From Exiguobacterium undae DSM 14481 (lineage in GTDB: Bacteria > Bacillota > Bacilli > Exiguobacteriales > Exiguobacteriaceae), in contig NZ_KK211187.1 of assembly GCF_000620805.1 (NCBI RefSeq), positions 715,957-779,956 of the forward strand: a stretch of 64,000 bases of DNA. Reading direction: 5' to 3'. Below the pieces are notes generated by a model. It saw nothing but the letters and a program-made list of their open reading frames with translations. It did not search any database and had not been told where the DNA came from. A program made the translations under genes and the position numbers. Within the stretch, counting starts at the first letter, position 1, and each line of letters begins with the position of its first letter. This document shows, in pieces, positions 46,015 to 58,305 of the stretch.

Positions 46015-46967
46015 GTTTTGCTTCAGAAGTTAAAAAAGAATTAACCCAAATCGCCATCACCGACCACGAGATGAAGGCCGAGCTTGCCGCACTTGCGCGG
46101 ATGAACGGAGCGATTTCGTTTGGTCTTGGACGCGGCTTGACGCTTGATATCTCAACGGAAAACGCGTCGATCGCCCGCCGAATCTATTCGTTGCTCAAAC
46201 GGGCTTACGCCGTCCACCTCGACTTATTGGTCCGGAAGAAAATGCGGCTCAAAAAAAATAACGTCTACATCGTCCGCGTCAAACAACAGGCGGATAAAAT
46301 CTTGCAGGACCTCGGCATCCTCGGTGAAGGATTCACGATGATCCGCTCGATCAGCGATTCGATTTTGAACGATGAACGCCGTGCCCGGGCGTATCTGCGC
46401 GGTGCGTTTTTAGCCGGCGGATCCTTGAATAACCCGGCGACCTCGTCGTATCACCTTGAGATTTTCAGTTTATACGAGGAGCACAATGCGGCGCTCCGGA
46501 GTCTGACGAACCAGTTTGACCTCAATGCGAAAGCGATTGAACGGAAAAAAGGGCATATCCTCTACATCAAGGAAAGTGAAAAGATTTCCGATTTCCTGAA
46601 GCTCGTTGGAGCGACCTATTCGATGTTGCGTTTTGAAGATGTCCGCATCCTCAAGGACATGCGCAATTCGGTCAACCGACTCGTCAACTGTGAAACGGCG
46701 AACCTCAACAAGACGGTCGGAGCGGCGCTGCGGCAAGTCGAGAACATCAAGTTTCTTGAACGGACGGTCGGACTCGATGTCTTACCGGACAAACTGAGAG
46801 AAATCGCGATCTTGCGTGTGACGCACCAGGACGTGACATTACAGGAGTTAGGCGAGATGGTCGAAAGTGGTTCCATCTCAAAATCAGGTATCAATCATCG
46901 ATTGCGCAAGATTGATCAAATCGCGGATAAAATCCGGAACGGGGAATCGATGACCGGGGCTCTTTAG
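46011..46967 (+). CDS. whiA: DNA-binding protein WhiA
   Basis: 318 aa. An N-terminal LAGLIDADG-like fold (about 1-210; [18 protein letters not shown]) without obvious nuclease function is followed by a helix-turn-helix (about 225-310; [31 protein letters not shown]). WhiA affects cell division and chromosome segregation in Bacillales. GTG start overlapping glmR, with AAGGAGG upstream. Confidence 0.94.
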   Translation: MSFASEVKKELTQIAITDHEMKAELAALARMNGAISFGLGRGLTLDISTENASIARRIYSLLKRAYAVHLDLLVRKKMRLKKNNVYIVRVKQQADKILQDLGILGEGFTMIRSISDSILNDERRARAYLRGAFLAGGSLNNPATSSYHLEIFSLYEEHNAALRSLTNQFDLNAKAIERKKGHILYIKESEKISDFLKLVGATYSMLRFEDVRILKDMRNSVNRLVNCETANLNKTVGAALRQVENIKFLERTVGLDVLPDKLREIAILRVTHQDVTLQELGEMVESGSISKSGINHRLRKIDQIADKIRNGESMTGAL

Positions 46968-46975
46968 GGAGTAAC

Positions 46976-47004
46976 TTGCGAGATGAACCATAGTCTACTA
47001 TAAT
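46976..47004 (+). promoter_or_regulatory. Promoter of the 78-aa RHH-like gene
   Basis: TTGCGA (46976-46981), a 17-nt spacer, TATAAT (46999-47004). Confidence 0.65.
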
Positions 47005-47048
47005 ATATAGTCGGTGCAACTAAATGTTCGAATTAAGGAGTTTTTGAA

Positions 47049-47285
47049 ATGGCTAATGAGAAAAAACGTATTTCGCTGACAGTTGATGCGAAGTTTGATG
47101 AAGTGCTTACGAAAAAAGCAAAAGCGATCGGGGTTCCGAAAAGTACACTCGTGACATTTGCGACTTCTTTATTCCTGAAGCAATTACAGGCAGAAGAAGA
47201 ACTTTCACCACATGCGAACGGCATCTACACGCTGATCCGCGAAAACCATGATATCGTATCTGATATCACGGACATGATCGATTAA
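47049..47285 (+). CDS. Small ribbon-helix-helix-like protein, 78 aa
   Basis: The start KKRISLTVDAKFDEVLTKKAKAIGVPKSTLVTFATS fits a short beta-strand followed by two helices, as in CopG/Arc-type DNA-binding proteins. No toxin partner is adjacent. It occupies the position where B. subtilis has crh. AAGGAG precedes the ATG, and it has its own promoter and terminator. Confidence 0.65.
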   Translation: MANEKKRISLTVDAKFDEVLTKKAKAIGVPKSTLVTFATSLFLKQLQAEEELSPHANGIYTLIRENHDIVSDITDMID

Positions 47286-47290
47286 TGAAC

Positions 47291-47352
47291 AAGGACCGCT
47301 GTCTGCGTACTTCCTTCTTAACGGAAAGGTACAAGACGGCGGTCTTTTTTTA
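47291..47352 (+). terminator. Terminator of the 78-aa gene
   Basis: GGACCGCTGTCT pairs with AGACGGCGGTC, then TTTTTTT; the stem encloses a long, partly paired loop. Confidence 0.75.
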
Positions 47353-47365
47353 TTTGAGAAACAGA

Positions 47366-47400
47366 AAAAAACCGCCTTCACACGAAGTGAAGACGGTTTG
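47366..47400 (-). terminator. Terminator of clpP
   Basis: On the minus strand AAACCGTCTTCAC pairs with GTGAAGGCGGTTT, followed by TTTT. Confidence 0.8.
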
Positions 47401-47410
47401 CTGAAACAGC

Positions 47411-47989
47411 TTACGCACGTTCCATGACACGGTCGATTAAACCGTAGTCTGCTGCTGATTGAGCAGACATGAAGTTATCGCGCTCTGTATCACGCTCGAT
47501 GACTTCAAGTGGTTGTCCTGTGTTTTCAGCCATGATTTTGTTTAAGTGTTCACGCATTTTGATGATACGTTCTGCGTGGATTTTGATATCTGATGCTTGA
47601 CCTTGTGTTCCACCAAGTGGTTGGTGAATCATGATTTCAGCGTTCGGAAGCGCAAAACGTTTTCCTTTAGCGCCGGCTTGAAGCAAGAAAGCACCCATTG
47701 AGGCAGCCATTCCGATACAGATTGTTGAAACTTGTGGTTTGATGAAGTTCATCGTATCGTAAATCGCCATACCCGCTGTGATTGAACCACCTGGGCTGTT
47801 GATGTAAAGCGAGATTTCTTTATCTGGATCTTCGGCTGCTAGGAATAGCAACTGGGCAACGACTGAGTTGGCGACGTTGTCGTCAATCGCGCTCCCGAGA
47901 AGGATGATACGGTCCTTGAGCAAACGTGAGTAGATATCGTAAGCACGTTCCCCGCGGTTGGTTTGTTCGATGACTGTTGGAATTAACAT
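47411..47989 (-). CDS. clpP: ATP-dependent Clp protease proteolytic subunit
   Basis: 192 aa. Catalytic triad Ser97 (GMAASMGAF), His122 (IMIHQPLGG) and Asp171. It forms the ClpXP/ClpCP chamber that degrades damaged and regulatory proteins. AAGGAGG precedes the ATG. The CtsR box over the promoter predicts heat and stress induction. Confidence 0.98.
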   Translation of the reverse strand: MLIPTVIEQTNRGERAYDIYSRLLKDRIILLGSAIDDNVANSVVAQLLFLAAEDPDKEISLYINSPGGSITAGMAIYDTMNFIKPQVSTICIGMAASMGAFLLQAGAKGKRFALPNAEIMIHQPLGGTQGQASDIKIHAERIIKMREHLNKIMAENTGQPLEVIERDTERDNFMSAQSAADYGLIDRVMERA

Positions 47990-48039
47990 AGTCTTTGCCT
48001 CCTTATAGTTGGTATGTAGCTCATATTCGACTTGTCCTT

Positions 48040-48069
48040 ATCATAATCCTTTGGTCAATATTGGTCAAA
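48040..48069 (-). promoter_or_regulatory. clpP promoter with CtsR operator
   Basis: The plus strand reads GGTCAAT-ATT-GGTCAAA (48053-48069), the CtsR heptad repeat with one mismatch. On the minus strand the promoter is TTGACC (plus 48063-48068), a 17-nt spacer, TATGAT (plus 48040-48045), so the operator covers the -35 and spacer. Confidence 0.9.
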
Positions 48070-48135
48070 AGATACGCTGTAGGTTTTATGTATTTTTCCT
48101 GAAACGGATTGAGCTAAACATATCAATATAGAAAA

Positions 48136-48163
48136 AAGGCAATACCGATAACGGCATTGCCTG
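48136..48163 (-). terminator. Terminator after tRNA-Arg
   Basis: On the minus strand GGCAATGCCG pairs with CGGTATTGCC, then TTTTTTC. Confidence 0.8.
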
Positions 48164-48175
48164 TAGATTCAAGTA

Positions 48176-48251
48176 TGGTACACCCGGAGAGATTTGAACT
48201 CCCGACACCTGGTACCGGAAACCAGTGCTCTATCCCCTGAGCTACGGGTGC
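48176..48251 (-). tRNA. tRNA-Arg (anticodon CCG)
   Basis: A 76-nt cloverleaf including encoded CCA. The acceptor stem is GCACCCG/CGGGTGT, the anticodon stem CTGGT/ACCAG with loop TTCCGGT (anticodon CCG, reads CGG), and the T arm has GTTCAAATC. In B. subtilis a lone tRNA-Arg gene is also found near clpP. Confidence 0.95.
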
Positions 48252-48419
48252 ATGTTTTTACTGAACAATTAATAGTATACCGACATTTTTTCAGGAAAGC
48301 AATACTAGATTGTGAAATTTCTTGTTTTTTTACAGATGGCTTGAATCCGGGCAAGAATCCACCGGTCGATTATAATAGAAACAGGTACCGATCAAGTCTG
48401 AGAAACGGAAGGTGAAGGG

Positions 48420-49568
48420 ATGGAACAGAGGCAGGAACAGACACAACGTCTCGTGATGTCAGCATCGCATTTGTTTCAGTTGGCGATTTTGGAAGAATCA
48501 CGGGCCGAGCTTGAGGAACATCTCTATCGAATGATTCGTCGCGCCACGTCTCATAAACATAATGGAAGAAAAACGATTCATCCGGATCTTGAGCAAGTCG
48601 CGAATCGAATCGAGTCGTTTGAAGCGGATCTTCTAAAGCAAATACGTTTAGAATCGGTCAGACAGGAAATAAGATATATGGCGGAACAACTCATCATGTA
48701 CTTAGATGCGGATGGATTACTCAGAACGACGGATGCACAACTTTCCACTAATTTAAAAAGTGAAGCCACGCTGATCAAGCAGGCCCGCGAACTGCTTCAA
48801 CGATGCGAGCCGACCGGTATCGCGGCACGTTCGGAAACGGAGTGTCGGTTGTTGCATGCCATGGAATTAGAAGATGCCACACTCATTGATCGGGTGGCAG
48901 AACTCCATGACGGGCAATCCCTTCAGGACGTATTAGCCGGACTTGACGACGAAGAGCAGCGACGAGTGAAGAAGCAGATCAATCGACTGCCGAAAACGCC
49001 TCTTTTACCGGAAACGACCGTCGTTACGATGCCGGAAGCGGAAGTTCGAGTAGTTGACGATCAACTTCAGGTGGAGTGGTACGATTTGCCGCTCGACACG
49101 TCCTGGACGGATCTCGAAGAAGCAAAACCTTTTTTAAGCGCCTATGAACGGCGTCGCGTCACGTTACACGCAATCTTGGACGTCATCATGAAACGGCAGG
49201 TGAGATGGTTTCAAGGCGAACTTCATCTGGAACCCCTCACGAAAAAGGAAATCGCGGAACAAACCGGACATCATCCGTCGACGGTTGGTCGGGCGATTGC
49301 GCATAAAACGATCCGGACTATCCACGGGACACACAATCTCGAGAACTTTTTTGTTTCCCGGACGAAGGACGGGACGTCGAGCTTTTTGATCAAGGTCCGA
49401 ATCGCACAATTGATTCGGGAAGCGACGACACCGTTGTCGGATCAGCACATCACAGACCGGTTATCGGCGGACGGCATTCGGGTCGCACGCCGGACGGTCG
49501 CGAAGTACCGGGCGAGCCTTGATCTGACCCGGTCCGACATCATGAAGAAACGAAAGGCGAATGACTGA
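48420..49568 (+). CDS. sigL: RNA polymerase sigma-54 factor
   Basis: 382 aa, short for the family (usually over 430). The activator-contact region I is present but divergent (RLVMSASHLFQLAILEESRAELEEHLYRMI) and the linker after it is short. The core-binding domain (about 95-240), the helix-turn-helix (TKKEIAEQTGHHPSTVGRAI) and the RpoN box ARRTVAKYR at the end are intact. It drives -24/-12 promoters with enhancer-binding activators. None lies nearby. Confidence 0.92.
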   Translation: MEQRQEQTQRLVMSASHLFQLAILEESRAELEEHLYRMIRRATSHKHNGRKTIHPDLEQVANRIESFEADLLKQIRLESVRQEIRYMAEQLIMYLDADGLLRTTDAQLSTNLKSEATLIKQARELLQRCEPTGIAARSETECRLLHAMELEDATLIDRVAELHDGQSLQDVLAGLDDEEQRRVKKQINRLPKTPLLPETTVVTMPEAEVRVVDDQLQVEWYDLPLDTSWTDLEEAKPFLSAYERRRVTLHAILDVIMKRQVRWFQGELHLEPLTKKEIAEQTGHHPSTVGRAIAHKTIRTIHGTHNLENFFVSRTKDGTSSFLIKVRIAQLIREATTPLSDQHITDRLSADGIRVARRTVAKYRASLDLTRSDIMKKRKAND

Positions 49569-49828
49569 TGCAAACAAAAGAACACAAGAGCTTAACACTG
49601 TATTCACGTCCGGGTTGTACGCTATGTGAGGAAGCCGCCGTCTTACTTGATTTCGTACTCGACGAATTCCCGGAGTGGACGTTCGAGGAAATCAACATTG
49701 ATGAAGATGCAGCGCTCAGTTTACGGTTTTTATATGAAATTCCCGTCGTGATGTATCAGTCTGAAATTTGGAGTTATGGCAAATTTGAGACAGACACACT
49801 AAGAAACCGCTTACTTGAAAAAAGTTAA
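49568..49828 (+). CDS. Glutaredoxin-like protein, 86 aa
   Basis: A thioredoxin fold: LTLYSRPGCTLCEEAAVLL with a CxxC pair, and IPVVMYQSE with the cis-proline. Related to the small DUF836/glutaredoxin family. Start overlaps the sigL stop (TGATG), so probably cotranscribed; substrate unknown. Confidence 0.8.
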   Translation: MQTKEHKSLTLYSRPGCTLCEEAAVLLDFVLDEFPEWTFEEINIDEDAALSLRFLYEIPVVMYQSEIWSYGKFETDTLRNRLLEKS

Positions 49829-49838
49829 AGGGCGAGGC

Positions 49839-49867
49839 TTGAAACCTCGAACAGAGGCTGTTATAGT
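49839..49867 (+). promoter_or_regulatory. Promoter of cggR-gap
   Basis: TTGAAA (49839-49844), a 17-nt spacer, TATAGT (49862-49867). GAGG CTTGAAA CCTC overlaps the -35 in a small palindrome. Confidence 0.7.
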
Positions 49868-49881
49868 GAGAATGTACCAAG

Positions 49882-49916
49882 TGGGACGAGATACGACACG
49901 CGGGACGTAAAGTGTC
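49882..49916 (+). promoter_or_regulatory. CggR operator
   Basis: TGGGAC-N6-CGAC, 3 nt, CGGGAC-N6-TGTC (49882-49916) closely follows the B. subtilis CggR operator CGGGAC-N6-TGTC-N4-CGGGAC-N6-TGTC. It lies just downstream of the -10, between promoter and cggR, as expected for roadblock repression relieved by fructose-1,6-bisphosphate. Confidence 0.85.
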
Positions 49917-49943
49917 CAGCAATTTTGAGAGGAGCGGGAATAC

Positions 49944-50972
49944 ATGATTCGGCAGTTAGTACAGATCCAAAAACGAATCGTGCCTGATCTGATCGAAGAA
50001 ATGCAGACACGTTACGACATACTTCATTATGTCCGGCTCATGCAGCCGATCGGCCGACGGACACTTGCGACAAGCCTCGGCTTGACGGAACGGGTGTTGC
50101 GCCGGGAAGTGGACTTCCTAAAAGAGCAAGGATTGCTCGAAGTGGCAACACAGGGAATGTCTTTAACGGATGAAGGACGGACCGTTTTACGGAGTATGCA
50201 CAGCGTGATGGCAGAACTGGCCGGTATTTCCGATATGGCGAAAGCCTTGAAGGAAAAACTCGGCGTACGGGATGTCGTCATCGTACCGGGTGACTCGGAT
50301 CAGACATTTTGGGTACAACGCGATATGGGACGTGCGACCGTCGCACGTTTGAAACGAGAACTTTCTTCATCTGTACACAACACGATTGCAGTCACAGGAG
50401 GAACGACGATGGCTTCCGTCGCGGCGATGATGTCGCCCGATAAGGAAAATCGTCCGATGACCTTTGTACCGGCACGTGGCGGCTTAGGTGAAACACTGGA
50501 ATTACAAGCGAACACGGTCTGCTCACGGATGGCGTCTCGTGCACAAAGTGATTATCACTTGTTGCACATCCCGGACATGGTCAGTAAGGAAACGTTTGTC
50601 AAGATGGTGGAAGAGCCGAGCATAAAAAATGTGTTACAAATGATTAGAGATGCGTCAATCGTGGTACATGGAATTGGTGAGGCAAAAACGATGGCAAAAC
50701 GTCGTCGTGCTTCAACGGAGTTACTGGAACAGCTCGAAACCGAGCACGCAGTCGCGGAAGCATTTGGGTATTACTTCGATCGGGACGGGAAAATCGTGCA
50801 CCGGGTGAAGACGGTTGGTCTTCAACTCGACGACTTAAAACAAGTCGAACACGTCATCGTCGTCGCCGGCGGACATTCCAAGGCGGAAGCCATCAATGCG
50901 TATGTCAAACAGTCCCCGGACATCATCCTGATTACGGATGAAGGGGCAGCAACAACGATTTTGAAAGGGTAG
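49944..50972 (+). CDS. cggR: Central glycolytic genes regulator CggR
   Basis: 342 aa of the SorC/DeoR type. The N-terminal winged helix (RRTLATSLGLTERVLRREVDFL, about 36-60) is followed by a sugar-phosphate sensing domain (about 90-340) with IAVTGGTTMASVAAMM. It represses its own operon. GAGAGGAG precedes the ATG. gap follows 53 nt later without a terminator. Confidence 0.95.
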   Translation: MIRQLVQIQKRIVPDLIEEMQTRYDILHYVRLMQPIGRRTLATSLGLTERVLRREVDFLKEQGLLEVATQGMSLTDEGRTVLRSMHSVMAELAGISDMAKALKEKLGVRDVVIVPGDSDQTFWVQRDMGRATVARLKRELSSSVHNTIAVTGGTTMASVAAMMSPDKENRPMTFVPARGGLGETLELQANTVCSRMASRAQSDYHLLHIPDMVSKETFVKMVEEPSIKNVLQMIRDASIVVHGIGEAKTMAKRRRASTELLEQLETEHAVAEAFGYYFDRDGKIVHRVKTVGLQLDDLKQVEHVIVVAGGHSKAEAINAYVKQSPDIILITDEGAATTILKG

Positions 50973-50983
50973 CCCCCTTTTGA

Positions 50984-52033
<1,050 letters not shown>

Positions 52034-52055
52034 TTCGAGCAATTAAATAGCAATT

Positions 52056-52095
52056 GAATAAGAGCGGAAACGATACAGTCTCCGCTCTTATTGCG
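52056..52095 (+). terminator. Hairpin between gap and pgk
   Basis: AATAAGAGCGGA pairs with TCCGCTCTTATT but no T run follows. It may be an mRNA-stabilising or partial-termination hairpin, letting gap exceed pgk in level. Confidence 0.55.
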
Positions 52096-52156
52096 GAAAA
52101 AAGTCTGGAGGGGCGCACTAGCCCCTCACTATACGTATGAGACGGAGGACGAATGT

Positions 52157-53341
52157 ATGAATAAGAAATCAATTCGCGATATCGATGTAAAAGGAAAACG
52201 CGTGTTTACACGTGTGGACTTCAACGTACCGCTAGAAGATGGCAAGATCACAGATGATACACGCATCCGTGCTGCCCTTCCGACAATCAAACACTTGGTT
52301 GACGGTGGAGCGAAAGTCATTCTCGCAAGCCACATGGGACGTCCAAAAGGCGAGAAGAACCCTGAATTCTCACTTGCACCAGTCGTAGCACGCCTCAGCG
52401 AACTGCTTGGTAAAGAAATCAAGCTCGTTGAAGAAGCATACGGTCCGGTCGCTGAAGAAGCGGTCAGCAAGCTTGAAGAAGGCGATGTCATCGTTCTTGA
52501 AAATGTTCGTTTCTACCCAGGTGAAACGAAAAACGATCCTGAACTCGCAGAAGGTTTTGCGAAACTTGCAGATGTTTTCGTCAACGACGCATTTGGTGCA
52601 GCTCACCGTGCGCACGCTTCTACAGAAGGTATCGCCCATCATGTCGATACAGCTGTAGCAGGATTATTGATCGAAAAAGAACTTCAAGTTCTCGGTAAGG
52701 CTCTCTCAAACCCGGATCGTCCGTTTACAGCGATCATCGGTGGTTCGAAAGTCGCTGACAAAATCGGCGTCATCGATCACTTGCTTGATATCGTCGACAC
52801 GTTGATCATCGGCGGAGGATTATCTTATACATTCCTCAAAGCTCAAGGTTATGAAGTCGGTACGTCACTTCTTGAAGTCGACAAAATCGAACAGGCGAAG
52901 GAATTCATGAAAAAAGCAGAAGACAAAGGCGTGAAGTTCTTGATGCCGGTTGACTGTGTCATCACGAAGGAATTCGGCGAAGAAACATATGTTGGACCAC
53001 GCGACATCGACAGTATCCCAGCGGATCACATGTCACTCGATATCGGTCCAAAAACAATCGAACTGTATGCAGAAGCAATCAAGTCTTCGAAACTCGTTGT
53101 CTGGAACGGACCAATGGGTGTGTTCGAACTTGATAAATATGCAAACGGAACAAAAGGTGTCGCTCAAGCATTAGCTGACAGCGATGCATACTCGATCATC
53201 GGTGGTGGAGATTCTGCTGCAGCGGCTGAGAAGTTTGGTCTTGCAGATAAAATGAGTCACATTTCAACGGGTGGCGGCGCAAGCCTCGAGTTCATGGAAG
53301 GAAAAGCTCTTCCAGGTGTCGAAGCGCTTAACGACAAGTAA
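52157..53341 (+). CDS. pgk: Phosphoglycerate kinase
   Basis: 394 aa, usual length. RVDFNVPL at the substrate domain and [13 protein letters not shown] at the nucleotide domain. Converts 1,3-bisphosphoglycerate to 3-phosphoglycerate with ATP formation. ATG 52157 follows GGAGGACG; longer frames lack a ribosome site. Confidence 0.98.
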   Translation: MNKKSIRDIDVKGKRVFTRVDFNVPLEDGKITDDTRIRAALPTIKHLVDGGAKVILASHMGRPKGEKNPEFSLAPVVARLSELLGKEIKLVEEAYGPVAEEAVSKLEEGDVIVLENVRFYPGETKNDPELAEGFAKLADVFVNDAFGAAHRAHASTEGIAHHVDTAVAGLLIEKELQVLGKALSNPDRPFTAIIGGSKVADKIGVIDHLLDIVDTLIIGGGLSYTFLKAQGYEVGTSLLEVDKIEQAKEFMKKAEDKGVKFLMPVDCVITKEFGEETYVGPRDIDSIPADHMSLDIGPKTIELYAEAIKSSKLVVWNGPMGVFELDKYANGTKGVAQALADSDAYSIIGGGDSAAAAEKFGLADKMSHISTGGGASLEFMEGKALPGVEALNDK

Positions 53342-53368
53342 TCTAAAGTTCACAAGGGAGTGTTTTCA

Positions 53369-54121
53369 ATGCGTAAACCAATTATCGCAGGTAACTGGAA
53401 AATGAATCTTACCCTCAAGGATGCTGTGGCATTCGCTGAGGAAGTCAAAGGAACTGTACCCGCTTCTTCGAAAGTCGACGCGGCTGTCTGTGCACCGTCT
53501 GTATTCCTTGCACACTTGACAGAAGCGACAGCTGGAACGGACCTGAAAATCGGCGCTCAAAACATGTACGACCAAGAGAGCGGCGCATTCACAGGTGAAA
53601 TCAGCCCAGTGATGCTCAAAGAACTTGGCGTAACATACGTCGTCCTCGGTCACTCAGAACGTCGTGAGTATTTCGGAGAAACAGATGCGTTCATCAACAG
53701 CAAAACGAAAAAAGCATTTGAGCATGGTATCGTGCCAATCGTTTGTGTTGGTGAAACACTCGAAGAACGCGAAGGCGGAAAATTCGAATCAGTGATCCGT
53801 GAGCAAACAACGAACAGCTTGAAAGGCTTAACAGTTGATCAAGTCAAAAACCTTGTTGTCGCGTATGAGCCTGTCTGGGCAATCGGAACAGGAAAATCAG
53901 CAACAGAACAAGATGCACAAGATTCTTGTAAATTCGTTCGCGATGTCATCGCAGCTGAATTCGGTACGGAAGCTGCAGAAGCAGTCCGCATCCAGTACGG
54001 CGGAAGTGTCAAACCGGACAACATCAAAGAATACATGGCTCAACCTGACATCGACGGTGCTTTAGTTGGTGGCGCAAGTCTTGAGACAGGATCGTTCCTC
54101 AAACTGTTGGAGGCGATTTAA
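53369..54121 (+). CDS. tpiA: Triosephosphate isomerase
   Basis: 250 aa. Substrate Lys in AGNWKMN, catalytic His in GHSERR, catalytic Glu in [21 protein letters not shown] precedes ATG 53369. The stop abuts the gpmI start. Confidence 0.98.
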   Translation: MRKPIIAGNWKMNLTLKDAVAFAEEVKGTVPASSKVDAAVCAPSVFLAHLTEATAGTDLKIGAQNMYDQESGAFTGEISPVMLKELGVTYVVLGHSERREYFGETDAFINSKTKKAFEHGIVPIVCVGETLEEREGGKFESVIREQTTNSLKGLTVDQVKNLVVAYEPVWAIGTGKSATEQDAQDSCKFVRDVIAAEFGTEAAEAVRIQYGGSVKPDNIKEYMAQPDIDGALVGGASLETGSFLKLLEAI

Positions 54122-55669
54122 ATGAAAAAACGTCCAGTCGCACTGATCATCCTTGATGGTTTCGGTATGCGTGACGAGGAGTTCGGAAATGCTGTCACGG
54201 CAGCAAACAAACCGAACTTCGACCGTTACTGGGGACATTACCCGCATACATTGTTGAATGCGCAAGGAGAATACGTTGGTTTGCCTGAAGGACAAATGGG
54301 GAACTCAGAAGTGGGTCATTTGAACATCGGTGCAGGTCGCGTCGTCTATCAATCGCTATCCCGAATCAACAATGCCATTAAGGATCGCTCGTTCTTCTCG
54401 CGTCAAGCGATGAACGATGCGGCAGGTCACGTGAAGAAATACGGTTCAGCCCTTCATATCTTTGGTTTGGTCTCTGACGGTGGGATCCACAGTCACATCA
54501 ACCACCTGTATGCGGTGCTTGAATTCGCAAAACTTCACGAAATCGAAAAAGTCTATCTCCATGCTTTCACGGATGGCCGCGATTGTGATCCACAATCAGG
54601 AGCCGGTTTCCTCCGTGATGCACAAGCGAAGATGGACGAGTTAAACGTCGGTCAATTCGCAAGTGTCTCTGGTCGTTATTACGCGATGGACCGCGACAAC
54701 CGCTGGGAACGCGTCAAGAAAGTCTATGACGTCATCACGTTCGCAGACGGTCCGACAACAAAAGACCCAATCGCGATGGTCGAAGCTTCGTACAAAACAG
54801 ACGTCACAGATGAGTTCATTGAACCAACGGTAGTCGTGCAGGAAGACGGTACTCCAGTAGCACCGATCCACGATAACGATGCGATCATGTTCTTCAACTA
54901 TCGTCCGGACCGTGCGATTCAGCTCGCCAAGACGTACAAAGAAAAAACAGGCTTCAATGGATTTGAATTGCCGGACAACGCACCGAAGAACCTGCTGCTC
55001 GTCTCGATGACGAAGTACTCGGATGCGATTGATACGGATATCGTCTTCCCACCGGAAGACATCAAAAACACACTCGGTGAAACGTTATCAAAACAAGGCC
55101 TTAAACAATTACGGATTGCGGAAACTGAAAAGTACCCGCACGTCACGTTCTTCTTTAACGGTCAACGTGAAGAGCCGTATGAAGGAGAAGATCGGATTCT
55201 GATCCCATCTCCAAAAGTCGCGACATACGATTTGAAACCGGAAATGAGTGTTTATGAAGTCACAGAAGCACTCGTTGACGCAATCAACACGGACGAACAC
55301 GACGCAATCATCCTCAACTTCGCCAATCCCGATATGGTCGGTCACTCGGGTATGCTCGAGCCGACGAAAAAGGCGATCGAAGCGGTGGATAAATGTCTCG
55401 GTCAAGTCGTTGACTTGATCATCAGCAAAGGTGGCGCAGCCATCATCACAGCCGACCACGGAAACGCGGACAAAGTCCTCAATGCCGATGGCAGCAAGAT
55501 GACGGCGCACACGACAGAACCTGTTCCATGTATCGTCACAGTCGAGGACGTCGAACTCCTTGAGCCATTGACTGGCGTACTGGCAGACTTGGCACCAACT
55601 GTTCTCGACTTACTCGGAGCAGATCAACCGGCAGAAATGACCGGGAAATCGATTGTAGCAAAGAAATAA
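54122..55669 (+). CDS. gpmI: 2,3-bisphosphoglycerate-independent phosphoglycerate mutase
   Basis: 515 aa, the manganese-dependent form. Metal-binding phosphoserine region [17 protein letters not shown] and [10 protein letters not shown] near the C-terminus. GGAGG lies at the end of tpiA, so translation is coupled. Confidence 0.97.
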   Translation: MKKRPVALIILDGFGMRDEEFGNAVTAANKPNFDRYWGHYPHTLLNAQGEYVGLPEGQMGNSEVGHLNIGAGRVVYQSLSRINNAIKDRSFFSRQAMNDAAGHVKKYGSALHIFGLVSDGGIHSHINHLYAVLEFAKLHEIEKVYLHAFTDGRDCDPQSGAGFLRDAQAKMDELNVGQFASVSGRYYAMDRDNRWERVKKVYDVITFADGPTTKDPIAMVEASYKTDVTDEFIEPTVVVQEDGTPVAPIHDNDAIMFFNYRPDRAIQLAKTYKEKTGFNGFELPDNAPKNLLLVSMTKYSDAIDTDIVFPPEDIKNTLGETLSKQGLKQLRIAETEKYPHVTFFFNGQREEPYEGEDRILIPSPKVATYDLKPEMSVYEVTEALVDAINTDEHDAIILNFANPDMVGHSGMLEPTKKAIEAVDKCLGQVVDLIISKGGAAIITADHGNADKVLNADGSKMTAHTTEPVPCIVTVEDVELLEPLTGVLADLAPTVLDLLGADQPAEMTGKSIVAKK

Positions 55670-55742
55670 TCCCGTCAATCGATGGACTGGTCACGGTCGC
55701 ACTACAAACTAATCTTTCTCAAACAAAAAGGAGCGAATTTAA

Positions 55743-57035
<1,293 letters not shown>

Positions 57036-57083
57036 TTACGGGTTGATGATTTAAAGTGTGTTGTACACTCGCTGTACAGCCAA

Positions 57084-57131
57084 TACCTCCTATTTATGTG
57101 CGATCTCCGCACATGAATAGGAGGTTTTTTT
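57084..57131 (+). terminator. Terminator of eno
   Basis: ACCTCCTATTTATGTGCG pairs with CGCACATGAATAGGAGGT, then TTTTTT. Confidence 0.9.
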
Positions 57132-57269
57132 GTTCCTGATGGATCGGTTAAAGAGAGTTTAAGTTGAATTCTAAAAATAGAAACGATTTGTAACAGACAG
57201 CTTTAATCGATTACACCAATGTGATTCAGTTCGAAACGTTAAAAAAATCAAATTTATAGGACCTTTCTT

Positions 57270-57298
57270 TTACTACCTGGTCATTAAAATGTTATAGT
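57270..57298 (+). promoter_or_regulatory. FapR-like operator and promoter of the desaturase gene
   Basis: TTACTACCTGGTCATTAA (57270-57287) is close to the FapR box TTAGTACCTRRTCTTAAT. It overlaps the -35 and spacer of a promoter with -10 TATAGT (57293-57298; 17 nt after TTACTA). FapR is the malonyl-CoA-sensing repressor of fatty acid synthesis in Bacillales. The 57132-57269 stretch upstream is AT-rich, with nothing else recognised. Confidence 0.65.
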
Positions 57299-57384
57299 TA
57301 TAAATAAGTTTAAGTTCGATCATTATAGTGATTAGATAAATGTAAATGGATTAAGCTTAAAAACATCTAAAAGGAGACATGATC

Positions 57385-58287
57385 ATGTTAAATTCAGATT
57401 TAGATATACGCTTAGAACCACGCATTAAGGAACTTTACCGCTTACATAAGGAGCGTTCAGCCAATATTGATTGGAGCTATCACGAATTCATTCCATGGGA
57501 CAAGGCGATGTCGTTTAAACGGGTTCCTTGGGAGGAGAGTCAAGTTACGCTTCCGGAAGGCGTCATCGTTGCCGTGGAAACGGCATTACTGACAGAAGTA
57601 AACTTACCTTGGTATACATCGCATTTGGATTACACATTCAAAAATTCGATGGAAGTCATCAATGATTTCGTCCGCACGTGGACGGCGGAAGAAGACCAGC
57701 ACTCGAGCTTACTGGAAACGTATTTACTTGTGACACGAAACGTCAATCCGACACGGTTGCATCAATTAAGAAGACGCGTCGTTGAAAGCGGCTGGTTCCC
57801 GGACTTCACGAATCCTTTGGCGACAATGGCCTACACTTCGCTGCAAGAGCTTGCGACACTCGTTTTCTATAACAACGTAGCGAGAGTGGCAGGAGCGCAT
57901 GACAAAGACTTGGCGACACTGCTCCGCCGTTTGGCAAAAGATGAAGCCCTTCATTATGCGTTCTACCGCGACACGGTAAAAGCGCACCTTGAACTCGACC
58001 CGAACTTCATCGTGTTCTTTGAAGATGTCATCATCAATTTCTCGATGCCGGGAGCGATCATGCCGGACTTTACCGAGCGTATGAAGACCATCGCAGTGGA
58101 TACGAATTACGGACCCCTCCAATACTTTGACCAAGTATTAGATGTCGTCGTGAAATACTGGGATATTGAGAACTTGCAACCTACGAGCGAAGAGGCCAAA
58201 CAATCTCAAGCGAACATCATGAAATATCACGGGCGTTTGAAACGCATCAAGGACCGTCAATCAGCAAAAACGAAGATTGATGCATAA
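57385..58287 (+). CDS. Soluble acyl-ACP desaturase (FAB2-like), 300 aa
   Basis: The two diiron motifs are EEDQH (Glu102-Glu103 to His106) and DEALH (Asp186-Glu187 to His190), with further ligand candidates Glu65 and Glu155, all in the helical arrangement of stearoyl-ACP desaturases. It would insert a cis double bond in ACP-bound fatty acids. Bacillus species generally use membrane desaturases, so this soluble type is unusual. ATG 57385 is preferred over 57379 because AAGGAG is 8 nt upstream. Followed by a Cys-rich small protein in the same unit. Confidence 0.88.
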   Translation: MLNSDLDIRLEPRIKELYRLHKERSANIDWSYHEFIPWDKAMSFKRVPWEESQVTLPEGVIVAVETALLTEVNLPWYTSHLDYTFKNSMEVINDFVRTWTAEEDQHSSLLETYLLVTRNVNPTRLHQLRRRVVESGWFPDFTNPLATMAYTSLQELATLVFYNNVARVAGAHDKDLATLLRRLAKDEALHYAFYRDTVKAHLELDPNFIVFFEDVIINFSMPGAIMPDFTERMKTIAVDTNYGPLQYFDQVLDVVVKYWDIENLQPTSEEAKQSQANIMKYHGRLKRIKDRQSAKTKIDA

Positions 58288-58305
58288 GGAAGGGAGCACT
58301 AAAAA

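Noticed and set aside
48176-48251. Integration site at the tRNA-Arg gene
   Set aside because: No partial repeat of the tRNA 3' end and no integrase nearby.
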